A stretch of 9,800 nt of DNA from an uncultured Streptococcus sp. (GCF_959025735.1 NZ_CAUFJQ010000069.1:1-9800); one strand, 5' to 3'; positions 1 to 6,907 are shown, counted from the first letter of the stretch. Made by a program: numbers and translations. The notes: generated from the letters alone by a model not told the origin.

Positions 1-4
1 TTTT

Positions 5-2344
5 TTAATCAAATTCATATTTTTGGAGAATCGTAGTGAGGATAAAGACTCCTGTAAAGATAGCCATCAATGCCAGATAAACTGGGAAAGTAGTGGTTGT
101 AAGGAGGGAAATCTCGATCAAGTTTTTTAGCACGACCGCAGATGCGTAGAATCCTACTACAGAGAAGACGATGAGGAGGGCCCGCCAGATATTTAGTGGC
201 AGGCAAGCACGGATAACGGATAGGAAACCGATGGAGCCAAGTAAGTAGTAGGATACAGTAGACATATCGGCTGCAGACCAACCATGGCTTGCTCCCCAAA
301 GGCGAATAAACAAGACACTAAAGACGACCATCAAGGCGCTTGGTAAGGCTAACAGAAGGGAACGTCTCAAGAAGTGTTTTTCAACCGGTTTGATATTGCG
401 TTCAAAGGTCAACACAAATGGTGGGAATCCTTCGACGAATTGGTCGATCAGGGTGATTTGAATAGGAATGAAAGGAAAAATCAGCAAATAGTTGACGTTA
501 AAGAAGAGAGCACTGGCAATACAAATGATAGCCAATAGGAAGGAATAGATCGTTTTGATAAAGAAGATTGGAGCGATTCGTCCAATGTTATTCACCACAC
601 GACGGCCTTCAAAAAGAATTTCTGGAACGTCATTAAAGTCAGAGTTCAAAAGAACAATATTGGCAATCTGACGGGTTGCTGGATCTCCCTCAGCCATCAC
701 GATGGAGCAGTCTGCTTCGCGAAGAGCAAGGATATCATTGACCCCATCTCCTGTCATAGCAGTCGTCCGACCAGCTGCTTTCAAGGTTTGGATAAGCAGT
801 TTTTTCTGGTGAGGAGACACGCGTCCAAAGATAGCTGTTTCTTCTGCTTGATCCACTAATTGATCATCAGAAATTTTTGAACAATCGATGTAGTTCTCAT
901 AATTTTTGAAGCCAGCTTGTTGAGCGATATAAGAGACCGTCACAGGGTTGTCACCAGAGATGATTTTGAGATCCACTCCTTGAGAGCGCAAATACTCAAG
1001 AGTATCTGAAGCCCCTTCACGAATGGGGTCTGTAATCTCAATAACTGCAATCCCTTCAAGATTTTCAGGCAGTTTCAATTCCTGCATGCTGATCAGTTCT
1101 GAACTGTGAGCCAAGACGAGCACGCGCGATCCACGAGCTTGTGCTTCAACGACAGCAGCTGGATTTTCTTTAAGGAGCATTTCAGGAGCACCGAGAAAGA
1201 CGGTTCCAAGGTTGGATAGGTGCATGGCTCCCCATTTCCGATCACTTGAGAAAGGAATAATGTTTTCCGCAGTATAAGCATGCTCCAACTCCCCATAAGC
1301 TTTGCGAATAGCTTGAGCAGTAGGATTGGTGTCCTCGCTATATTGCATGTAAGCTGAAAGGATAACTTTGATGGTTTCCTCAGAAAAATGATCAGACAAG
1401 CTATGGAGAGCTTCGACTGTCATCTTCCCTTGGGTGATGGTACCGGTCTTATCTAGACACAAGGTATCCACACGAGCCAGGGTTTCTACTGAGTACATTT
1501 CTTGGACAAGAACCTTGCGCATACCGAGCTTAATAACCGCTGTCAAAAGAGACGTAACTGTCAGTAAAGCGATTCCCTTTGGCAACATTCCCAAGAGAGC
1601 TGTTGAAGAATTCACGACAGAATCTTTGATTGGCAGCATCTTGATCAACAGTGCTTCAAAGAAGAGGGCAAGGCCAAATGGGATGATAATTTTACCAGTG
1701 AAGCTAGAAATTTTCGCTAAGTTATAAAGAATACGCGAATTGATAGGCTTCAAGGTTTTGGCTTCCATCATCAGTTTGTTGGCATAGTTGTTTGCTCCAA
1801 CTCGCTTGACACGGGCATAGACTTGACCACTGGCAATATAACTACCAGAAAGCAGTTCATCACCAACTTCTTTTAAGACCAGATCACTCTCACCAGTTAG
1901 CATAGCCTCATTGGCTTCAGCGATACCAGACATGACTTCGGCATCACTAGGGATCTGCTCACCCGAAGACAAGAGCATTAAATCACCTAGAACAAGCTTT
2001 TCTGGTGGAATCGCATCTTTTTCCCCGTCACGAATGACAGTCACTAGCTCACGACTCATGAGGTTGAGCTTATCAATCATCCGCTTGGCGCGCATCTCGG
2101 TCATGATCCCTGTAATGGCATTGAAGCAAATGACTGCGAAAAAGATCATATTGCTCCAGGCCTGTACAGCAGCCAAGGCCACAGCAATCACAAAGTTTAA
2201 GGTATTAAACAAGGTGAAGACGTTGCGCTTGATGATTTGCCAGGTGCTGGTACTGGTATTCGTTGTAAAATCATTGGTTTGTCCGCGATCCATTTTCTTG
2301 CGAACTTCACTGAGGGATAACCCCTTTAATTCATTCGTTTCCAT
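5..2344 (-). CDS. P-type (E1-E2, HAD-IC) cation-transporting ATPase, Exp7-like
   Basis: This gene encodes a membrane pump that couples ATP hydrolysis, through a phospho-aspartate intermediate, to ion or other substrate transport across the cytoplasmic membrane. Counting from an upstream TTG at 2350 (781 aa; 779 aa from the ATG used here), I see the actuator-domain TGES at 152-155, the phosphorylation site DKTGT with Asp300, a nucleotide-binding KWG at 372-374, SGDN at 465-468 and the hinge TGDGVND at 533-539. About ten hydrophobic helices are arranged 2+2+6, with M1-M2 near 43-83, M3-M4 near 218-272 and M5-M10 from about 592 to 776. No N-terminal heavy-metal domain or CPC motif is present; M4 carries MLPKGI. 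The protein resembles streptococcal Exp7, whose substrate I do not know. I chose ATG 2344 over TTG 2350 because homologues as I recall them begin near there, but neither has a clear Shine-Dalgarno sequence. The gene diverges from plsC. Family assignment is secure; substrate is open. Confidence 0.93.
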   Translation of the reverse strand: METNELKGLSLSEVRKKMDRGQTNDFTTNTSTSTWQIIKRNVFTLFNTLNFVIAVALAAVQAWSNMIFFAVICFNAITGIMTEMRAKRMIDKLNLMSRELVTVIRDGEKDAIPPEKLVLGDLMLLSSGEQIPSDAEVMSGIAEANEAMLTGESDLVLKEVGDELLSGSYIASGQVYARVKRVGANNYANKLMMEAKTLKPINSRILYNLAKISSFTGKIIIPFGLALFFEALLIKMLPIKDSVVNSSTALLGMLPKGIALLTVTSLLTAVIKLGMRKVLVQEMYSVETLARVDTLCLDKTGTITQGKMTVEALHSLSDHFSEETIKVILSAYMQYSEDTNPTAQAIRKAYGELEHAYTAENIIPFSSDRKWGAMHLSNLGTVFLGAPEMLLKENPAAVVEAQARGSRVLVLAHSSELISMQELKLPENLEGIAVIEITDPIREGASDTLEYLRSQGVDLKIISGDNPVTVSYIAQQAGFKNYENYIDCSKISDDQLVDQAEETAIFGRVSPHQKKLLIQTLKAAGRTTAMTGDGVNDILALREADCSIVMAEGDPATRQIANIVLLNSDFNDVPEILFEGRRVVNNIGRIAPIFFIKTIYSFLLAIICIASALFFNVNYLLIFPFIPIQITLIDQFVEGFPPFVLTFERNIKPVEKHFLRRSLLLALPSALMVVFSVLFIRLWGASHGWSAADMSTVSYYLLGSIGFLSVIRACLPLNIWRALLIVFSVVGFYASAVVLKNLIEISLLTTTTFPVYLALMAIFTGVFILTTILQKYEFD

Positions 2345-2404
2345 AGACAATATGATATCATTTTTTTGCGAAAAAGACTATCTAGAATCGGTCCGCTGAG
2401 ACAT

Positions 2405-2432
2405 TTTTTATCTAAAAAAAGTTTGCGGTCAA
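2405..2432 (-). promoter_or_regulatory. Candidate sigma-A promoter of the P-type ATPase gene
   Basis: On the minus strand a good -35 TTGACC (2432-2427) is followed after 16 bp by a weak -10 TAAAAA (2410-2405), with a T-rich spacer. Transcription would start near 2398, giving a leader of about 50 nt. The -35 overlaps the -35 candidate of the divergent plsC promoter. This is inference from consensus matches; the -10 fits only four of six bases. Confidence 0.35.
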
Positions 2433-2451
2433 AATCAGGATACGGTATAAT
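2423..2451 (+). promoter_or_regulatory. Sigma-A-type promoter of plsC
   Basis: A perfect -10 TATAAT lies at 2446-2451. The best -35 at 17-bp spacing is the poor TTGCGG (2423-2428), preceded by an A-tract at 2414-2420 that could act as an UP-like element. The start point would be about 2457-2460, leaving a leader of about 60 nt before the plsC ATG. The -10 is convincing; the -35 is not, so an activator or reliance on upstream A/T contacts is possible. Confidence 0.6.
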
Positions 2452-2519
2452 GAGAAAGAAGGTTCAATATGATTAACTATCATGTTGAGAGACGAATGAA
2501 ATGGATTTGAGGAACAACT

Positions 2520-3266
2520 ATGTTTTACACCTACTTACGAGGCCTTGTTGCCTTTATTCTTTGGGTTTTAAATGGGAATGCCCATTACCATCATAAGGAC
2601 AATATTCCAGATCGGGAAGAGAACTACATATTGGTATCGCCTCACCGGACCTGGTGGGATCCAGTCTATATGGCCTTTGCGACCAAGCCAAAGCAGTTTA
2701 TCTTTATGGCGAAAAAAGAACTCTTCACCAATCGTATTTTTGGCTGGTGGATTCGTATGTGTGGGGCTTTTCCGATCGACCGTGAAAATCCGGGAGCAGA
2801 AGCCATTAAGTATCCTGTCAATATGCTGAAAAAGAGCAACCGTTCTTTGATTATGTTTCCAAGTGGAAGCCGTCATTCTCAAGATGTCAAAGGCGGTGTT
2901 GCCATCATTGCCAAAATGGCGAAGGTTCGTATCATGCCAGTGACATATACTGGTCCAAGAGACTTGAAAGGGTTGGCAACGGGTGAACGCATTGATATGA
3001 ACTTTGGACATCCAATTGATATTTCGGATATTAAAAAGATGAATGACGAAGGAGTGGCAGAAGTTGCCCGCCGTATCCAAGAGGAGTTTGATCGCTTGGA
3101 TGCGGAAGCACAAGCGATCAACACCCCAACAAAACCGTTTATCTTGATTCGTTTGTTAAAAATTCTTTTGCTTCCCCTTGTCTTAGTCGTGGGCATCTTG
3201 ACCTTGCTCTTTAGTTACCTGGCCAGCTTTGTATGGGATCCGGACAAACATCGGAAAAACAAGTAA
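2520..3266 (+). CDS. plsC: 1-acyl-sn-glycerol-3-phosphate acyltransferase (PlsC/LPLAT family)
   Basis: This enzyme is predicted to add the second acyl chain to lysophosphatidic acid, giving phosphatidic acid, at the cytoplasmic face of the membrane. The 248-aa protein has a hydrophobic N-terminus (about 5-19), the catalytic HX4D motif as HRTWWD (His42, Asp47), the block II element AFPIDRE (83-89) and a block III element FPSGSRH (113-119). In many PlsC proteins block III reads FPEGTRS, so Glu is replaced by Ser here. A strongly hydrophobic C-terminal segment (about 207-238) adds a second membrane anchor not seen in short PlsC proteins. TGAGGA (2508-2513) is the ribosome site, 6 nt before ATG. 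The gene is monocistronic: its own promoter lies upstream and an intrinsic terminator starts at its stop codon. PlsC is the most likely role; a related lipid acyltransferase cannot be excluded. Confidence 0.88.
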   Translation: MFYTYLRGLVAFILWVLNGNAHYHHKDNIPDREENYILVSPHRTWWDPVYMAFATKPKQFIFMAKKELFTNRIFGWWIRMCGAFPIDRENPGAEAIKYPVNMLKKSNRSLIMFPSGSRHSQDVKGGVAIIAKMAKVRIMPVTYTGPRDLKGLATGERIDMNFGHPIDISDIKKMNDEGVAEVARRIQEEFDRLDAEAQAINTPTKPFILIRLLKILLLPLVLVVGILTLLFSYLASFVWDPDKHRKNK

Positions 3267-3297
3267 AAAAACTGAGAGTTTCTCTCAGTTTTTTTTT
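3265..3297 (+). terminator. Rho-independent terminator of plsC
   Basis: A perfect 8-bp stem (ACTGAGAG 3271-3278 with CTCTCAGT 3282-3289, loop TTT) is extended by an A-run (3265-3270) that can pair with part of the following nine T residues. The U-tract is 3289-3297. The flanking A and T runs mean it could also work on the opposite strand. The stem begins right at the plsC stop codon. Confidence 0.92.
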
Positions 3298-3310
3298 ATT
3301 TTTACGAATA
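3289..3310 (+). promoter_or_regulatory. ComX/SigX-dependent late-competence promoter (cin-box) of comEA-comEC
   Basis: TACGAATA at 3303-3310 matches the streptococcal cin-box (com-box) exactly. The sequence before it, 3289-3302, is thirteen T and one A, which supplies the T-rich element usually seen upstream of this box. It lies 10 nt before a strong ribosome site and 23 nt before the comEA start, so the predicted leader is under 20 nt. From known streptococcal competence, this element is read by RNA polymerase carrying the alternative sigma factor ComX and is silent outside competence. Confidence 0.93.
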
Positions 3311-3333
3311 ATAAAAGTGAGAGGAGGTTTCTT

Positions 3334-4002
3334 ATGGAGGATATCATCGAAAAAATCAAAGAATATAAGCTCTTTTTAGCTCTTACTGCTATTGGACTCT
3401 TACTTGGAGGGTATTTTCTTTTTCATCGACCTCAGTCAAGTGCATCCACCATACCGGATCTTTATCAGTCTTCTAGTTCAACTTCGAGCAAAGAAAAGGT
3501 GCAGACCGCTAGTTCCAAAGAAGAAAAGACGGTTACTTCAGTGTCTGATGCACCCGAGATCATTACGGTCGATGTCAAAGGAGCCGTCAAACAACCAGGG
3601 GTCTATGAGTTGCGCTCCAATAGCAGAGTCCACGATGCCATTTATAAGGCAGGCGGGATGACAGCAGATGCCAATAGCCAATCGGTCAACTTGGCGCAAA
3701 AACTCACCGATGAAGCAGTGATCTATGTTGCTAAAGAAGGGGAGGATGTTCCAGCACTTGGGAGTTCAGAAAGTCCTGCAACTTCGTCAGCACCAGCAGA
3801 AAAAACAGGCAAGGTCCATTTAAATCGAGCGACCGAATCAGAGCTCCAGACAGTATCAGGCATTGGACAGAAACGTGCCCAGGACATTATCGCCTATCGC
3901 GAGGCAAATGGTCCTTTTCGATCAGTGGATGATCTGAAGAATGTTTCAGGAATCGGAGAGAAAACACTGGAGAAACTAAGAGATGCTTTCACGGTGGATT
4001 AA
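3334..4002 (+). CDS. comEA: Competence DNA receptor ComEA (CelA)
   Basis: ComEA is the membrane-anchored receptor that binds transforming double-stranded DNA outside the cell and delivers it to ComEC. The 222-aa protein has one N-terminal transmembrane segment (about 12-30), a Ser/Lys/Glu-rich low-complexity linker (about 34-75), an SLBB domain (about 77-133, with VDVKGAVKQPGVYEL) and a second linker. It ends in a C-terminal helix-hairpin-helix pair (about 161-220) with SGIGQKRA (175-182) and SGIGEKTL (205-212), the non-specific DNA-binding signature. An upstream in-frame extension to 3229 is open but would cross the plsC terminator and the cin-box. I start at ATG 3334, 6 nt after GAGGAGG (3321-3327). 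Its last 20 bp overlap comEC, so translation is probably coupled. Expression should follow competence induction. Confidence 0.95.
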   Translation: MEDIIEKIKEYKLFLALTAIGLLLGGYFLFHRPQSSASTIPDLYQSSSSTSSKEKVQTASSKEEKTVTSVSDAPEIITVDVKGAVKQPGVYELRSNSRVHDAIYKAGGMTADANSQSVNLAQKLTDEAVIYVAKEGEDVPALGSSESPATSSAPAEKTGKVHLNRATESELQTVSGIGQKRAQDIIAYREANGPFRSVDDLKNVSGIGEKTLEKLRDAFTVD

Positions 4003-6229
4003 AGACCTCCCTTTTTCGCTTGTCCATCTCGCCTTTGTGCTCCTATGGCTGTATTTTAGTATCTATCAACCATCTTGGCTTTCGATCAGCGGTCTAGTAG
4101 TAGTGGGAGTTTTAGCGGTTCATCACTATAAAGGGGAGCGCTCAAGTTTGCTAGGGCTTGCTTTAGCAACCCTTTGTTTTGCGGCCTTCTTTGTCTTTCA
4201 GCGACTACAGGATCATCCAGTACAAGCAGAAAGTCAGCTGCCACCCCACTTACGCCTGATTCCAGATAGCATCAAGATCAATGGGGACGCCCTGTCTTTT
4301 CGTGCTAAAAATCAGGGTAGGACCTACCAAGTCTTTTATACTTTAAAATCAGAAAAAGAAAAACAACAGTGGCAAAGTCAAACTCATTTGTTGGAGTTGA
4401 CGTATAAAGGTGATATAGAAGAGCCAGAAGGGCAGCGAAATTTTAGAGGATTTGACTACCGGTCTTATTTGCAAACACAGGGGATTCACTATCAAATAAA
4501 AATTGAGGCGATCCAATCCGCGCTTCCCATCCAAACTTGGAATGTTTTTGACTGGCTATCTCAATGGAGGCGCCAAGCTATTGTTTGGAGCAAGGAGCAC
4601 TTTCCGCAGCCGATGAACCAGTATATGACCGGCCTTCTTTTTGGCTATTTAGATACGGATTTTGAAGAGATGGACCAGCTTTACACGAGTTTAGGAATCA
4701 TCCATTTATTCGCCTTATCTGGGATGCAGGTCGGCTTTTTCATCAATGGGATCCGAAAAGCTCTCTTACGTCTAGGAATCTTGCAAGAGACAGTCGATAT
4801 CTGGATGGTTCCAATTTCTTTGGTCTATGCTGGCTTGACAGGTTTTTCTGTTTCAGTGGTTCGTAGCCTCTTGCAGAAGATCCTCTCTCAAAAGGGGGTC
4901 CGAGGGATGGAGAATATGGCGATGACCTTGATGATCTTAATGTTGCTCATGCCCAAGTTTCTCCTGACAGCTGGAGGGGTCTTGAGTTGTGCCTATGCCT
5001 TTATTTTGACCTTGGTAGATACCAGTTCTTATTCCGGACTTAAAAAGCTACTAGTGGAAAGTTTCTGGATTAGCCTGGGGATTTTGCCCCTTTTGACCTA
5101 TTACTTTAGTGTTTTTCAACCCTGGTCACTCCCTTTAACCTTCCTCTTTTCTTTCTTATTTGACCTTGTTCTTCTTCCAGGTTTAACGGTGCTATTTATC
5201 TTATCGATTCTAAAGCCCCTTACAATTTTTAACAGTTTCTTTCTTCTCATAGAGGAGTGTATTCGTTGGATTTCAAAGCTCACGTCGCTACCTTTGGTAT
5301 TTGGTCAGCCGACGGGAGCAGCTCTGATTGCTCTCTTCCTTCTTTTAGGGATCTTGTATGATCTTCGAAAGCAAAAAAAACGTCGTTTCCTGTTAATAGG
5401 CATGATTCTACTCATCTTTTGTTGGACCAAACATCCTTTAGAAAATGAGATTACCATGGTGGATATCGGTCAAGGAGACAGTATCTTTTTACGCGATTGG
5501 AAAGGAAGAACCATATTGATTGATGTCGGAGGACGCGTCACTTTTAAAAGTGGAGAAAAGTGGCAAGAGCGCAGTCAATCTGCCAATGCGGATCAAACCT
5601 TGATTCCCTATCTCAAGAGTCGAGGTGTTGGAAAACTCGATGCTTTAGTCTTGACTCATACAGACCAGGACCATATGGGAGATATGGTGGAGGTTGCCAA
5701 ACAAATCCCAGTTAAAAAAGTGTATGTCAGTCCAGGTAGTCTAACTAATTCTCAATTTCGAGAGAAATTGAAACAGCTTCATAGTCCGATTAAAGTAGTC
5801 CAGAGAGGGGATCAACTTCCTATTTTTGATCATCATCTGGAAGTCTTATCCCCTGATGAAGTGGGGGATGGTAAAAATGATGATTCGATTGTCCTCTATG
5901 GGCAGTTCTATCAGAAACGATTTTTGTTCACGGGTGATTTGGAAGAAGCTGGAGAGAAAAAACTATTGAAAAACGATCCACAATTACAAGTAGATGTCTT
6001 GAAAGTAGGCCACCACGGTTCTAAAGGTTCCTCTAGTGATGTGTTTTTAGATCAGTTACATCCTCAGTTGGCCTTGATCTCTGTTGGAAAGAAAAATCGC
6101 TACCAGCATCCTCACAAAGAATTGCTCGATCGTCTAGAGGAACGCTCTATTTCTTATCTTCGTACCGATGAAAGGGGAGCAATTCGCTTGATTGGGTGGG
6201 ACCATTGGAGGGTAGAAACGGTCCGCTAG
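3983..6229 (+). CDS. comEC: Competence DNA channel protein ComEC (CelB)
   Basis: ComEC is the polytopic membrane protein through which one DNA strand enters the cytoplasm during transformation. The 748-aa protein, of normal family length, has N-terminal membrane helices (about 10-75) and an extracytoplasmic OB-like region (about 85-180, including GFDYRSYLQTQGIHY). The Competence domain follows (about 212-440, with YMTGLLFGY and HLFALSGMQVGFF), then further helices to about 480. A C-terminal metallo-beta-lactamase-like domain spans about 488-740. That domain keeps the metal-site motif HTDQDHMGD (559-567), GDLE (651-654) and GHHGS (676-680). The start lies inside comEA, with GGAGA (3969-3973) 9 nt upstream. 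No comEB lies between, as is usual in streptococci. It is transcribed from the cin-box with comEA. No frameshift or premature stop is visible, so the uptake operon looks functional. Confidence 0.96.
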   Translation: MLSRWIKDLPFSLVHLAFVLLWLYFSIYQPSWLSISGLVVVGVLAVHHYKGERSSLLGLALATLCFAAFFVFQRLQDHPVQAESQLPPHLRLIPDSIKINGDALSFRAKNQGRTYQVFYTLKSEKEKQQWQSQTHLLELTYKGDIEEPEGQRNFRGFDYRSYLQTQGIHYQIKIEAIQSALPIQTWNVFDWLSQWRRQAIVWSKEHFPQPMNQYMTGLLFGYLDTDFEEMDQLYTSLGIIHLFALSGMQVGFFINGIRKALLRLGILQETVDIWMVPISLVYAGLTGFSVSVVRSLLQKILSQKGVRGMENMAMTLMILMLLMPKFLLTAGGVLSCAYAFILTLVDTSSYSGLKKLLVESFWISLGILPLLTYYFSVFQPWSLPLTFLFSFLFDLVLLPGLTVLFILSILKPLTIFNSFFLLIEECIRWISKLTSLPLVFGQPTGAALIALFLLLGILYDLRKQKKRRFLLIGMILLIFCWTKHPLENEITMVDIGQGDSIFLRDWKGRTILIDVGGRVTFKSGEKWQERSQSANADQTLIPYLKSRGVGKLDALVLTHTDQDHMGDMVEVAKQIPVKKVYVSPGSLTNSQFREKLKQLHSPIKVVQRGDQLPIFDHHLEVLSPDEVGDGKNDDSIVLYGQFYQKRFLFTGDLEEAGEKKLLKNDPQLQVDVLKVGHHGSKGSSSDVFLDQLHPQLALISVGKKNRYQHPHKELLDRLEERSISYLRTDERGAIRLIGWDHWRVETVR

Positions 6230-6243
6230 AGACGAGGAGAGGT

Positions 6244-6272
6244 TTGCTTTCTATGCTGAAAATTGCTATTAT
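6244..6272 (+). promoter_or_regulatory. Sigma-A extended -10 promoter upstream of the DUF805-holA pair
   Basis: TTGCTT (6244-6249) is separated by 17 bp from TATTAT (6267-6272), and TGC directly before the -10 makes it an extended -10 site. The predicted start is near 6279, about 25 nt before the DUF805 ATG. It begins 14 bp after the comEC stop. A perfect 8-bp inverted repeat (CTTTCTAT 6247-6254, ATAGAAAG 6271-6278) overlaps both promoter elements. The promoter call rests on consensus match and position. Confidence 0.65.
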
Positions 6273-6304
6273 AGAAAGTGAAATCAATGTAAAGGTAGAA
6301 TTGT

Positions 6305-6907
6305 ATGAACGCATTTAAGCAATTTTGGATACAGTATGCAGATTTTTCAAGTAAGACCAGTCGGGCCCATTTTTGGCTAGCTTTTTTCTGGAATTCCCTG
6401 ATTTCTTTGCCTCTTTGGGTTTTTTACATCGTGACCTCTTTATCCCATCAAAATGCTAAAGAAACGCTCAATTTTTCAACTGTTCATTCTAAGACAGGTT
6501 TATGGGCGCTCGCTTTCTTAGCATTCTTTTACTTCCTCATTTTAGTACCCAGTCAAGCCATTTGTGTACGTCGCTTGCGGGATGCGGGAATCCATTGGTC
6601 TTGGATCTTTTTGAATCTTGGTCCGGTTCTGCTCTATTTGTTGACGGGGCTAGATATTTTCCTATTTCTTTGGGGGATTACAGTTATTTCTCTCTTGATT
6701 CTCATGATGCTTCCAGGGAAAAACACCTTCCCACAACCAGTAGAAACTCCTATGGGAGTGGCTTCTGAACCACAGGTCACAGCGACAGGGGGGAGCTTTG
6801 GAGGCAACTCCTTTGAGCAAATTCCAAATTTTGTAGCAGCACCTGATTTGTCTGATGAAAAACCACCATTGGAACAAAAGATGGCTGCTGAACACGAAAT
6901 CCACTAA
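6305..6907 (+). CDS. DUF805 family membrane protein
   Basis: This is a small integral membrane protein of unknown function. The 200-aa sequence shows the DUF805 hallmarks: an N-terminal YADFSSKTSRAHFW block (11-24), where aromatic and basic residues precede the first helix, and the RRLRDAGIHWSW block (89-100) after the second helix region. Hydrophobic segments lie near 22-46, 65-83 and 103-136. After PGKN (137-140) comes a hydrophilic, Pro/Gly/Glu-rich tail of about 60 residues, probably cytoplasmic and unstructured, longer than in minimal DUF805 proteins. AAAGG (6291-6295) lies 9 nt before ATG. It has its own promoter and sits 24 bp before holA, so the two are probably cotranscribed. That pairing does not by itself suggest a replication role. 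Confidence 0.85.
   Translation: MNAFKQFWIQYADFSSKTSRAHFWLAFFWNSLISLPLWVFYIVTSLSHQNAKETLNFSTVHSKTGLWALAFLAFFYFLILVPSQAICVRRLRDAGIHWSWIFLNLGPVLLYLLTGLDIFLFLWGITVISLLILMMLPGKNTFPQPVETPMGVASEPQVTATGGSFGGNSFEQIPNFVAAPDLSDEKPPLEQKMAAEHEIH

Noticed and set aside
1911..2399. 162-codon plus-strand frame antisense to the ATPase 5' end.
   Set aside because: It has low-complexity composition and no ribosome site, and lies entirely opposite a conserved pump.
2385..2402. Near-repeat of 6215-6233, sharing CGGTCCGCT and flanks with one mismatch and one indel.
   Set aside because: Allowing a mismatch and an indel, a match this long is expected by chance in a 9.8-kb window, and the two contexts are unrelated.
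2422..2433. TTTG-N4-CAAA dyad resembling a FabT (fatty-acid regulator) site at the plsC promoter.
   Set aside because: Half-site spacing is one base shorter than the TTTGA-N3-TCAAA form I recall, and the flanks do not match. A motif scan would decide.
2568..3113. 181-codon open frame antisense to plsC.
   Set aside because: It is the shadow of a well-conserved enzyme, has no promoter or ribosome site and no recognisable domain.
3229..3333. In-frame upstream extension of comEA by 35 codons.
   Set aside because: It crosses the plsC stop, the intrinsic terminator and the cin-box, while ATG 3334 has an ideal ribosome site and starts a normal ComEA.
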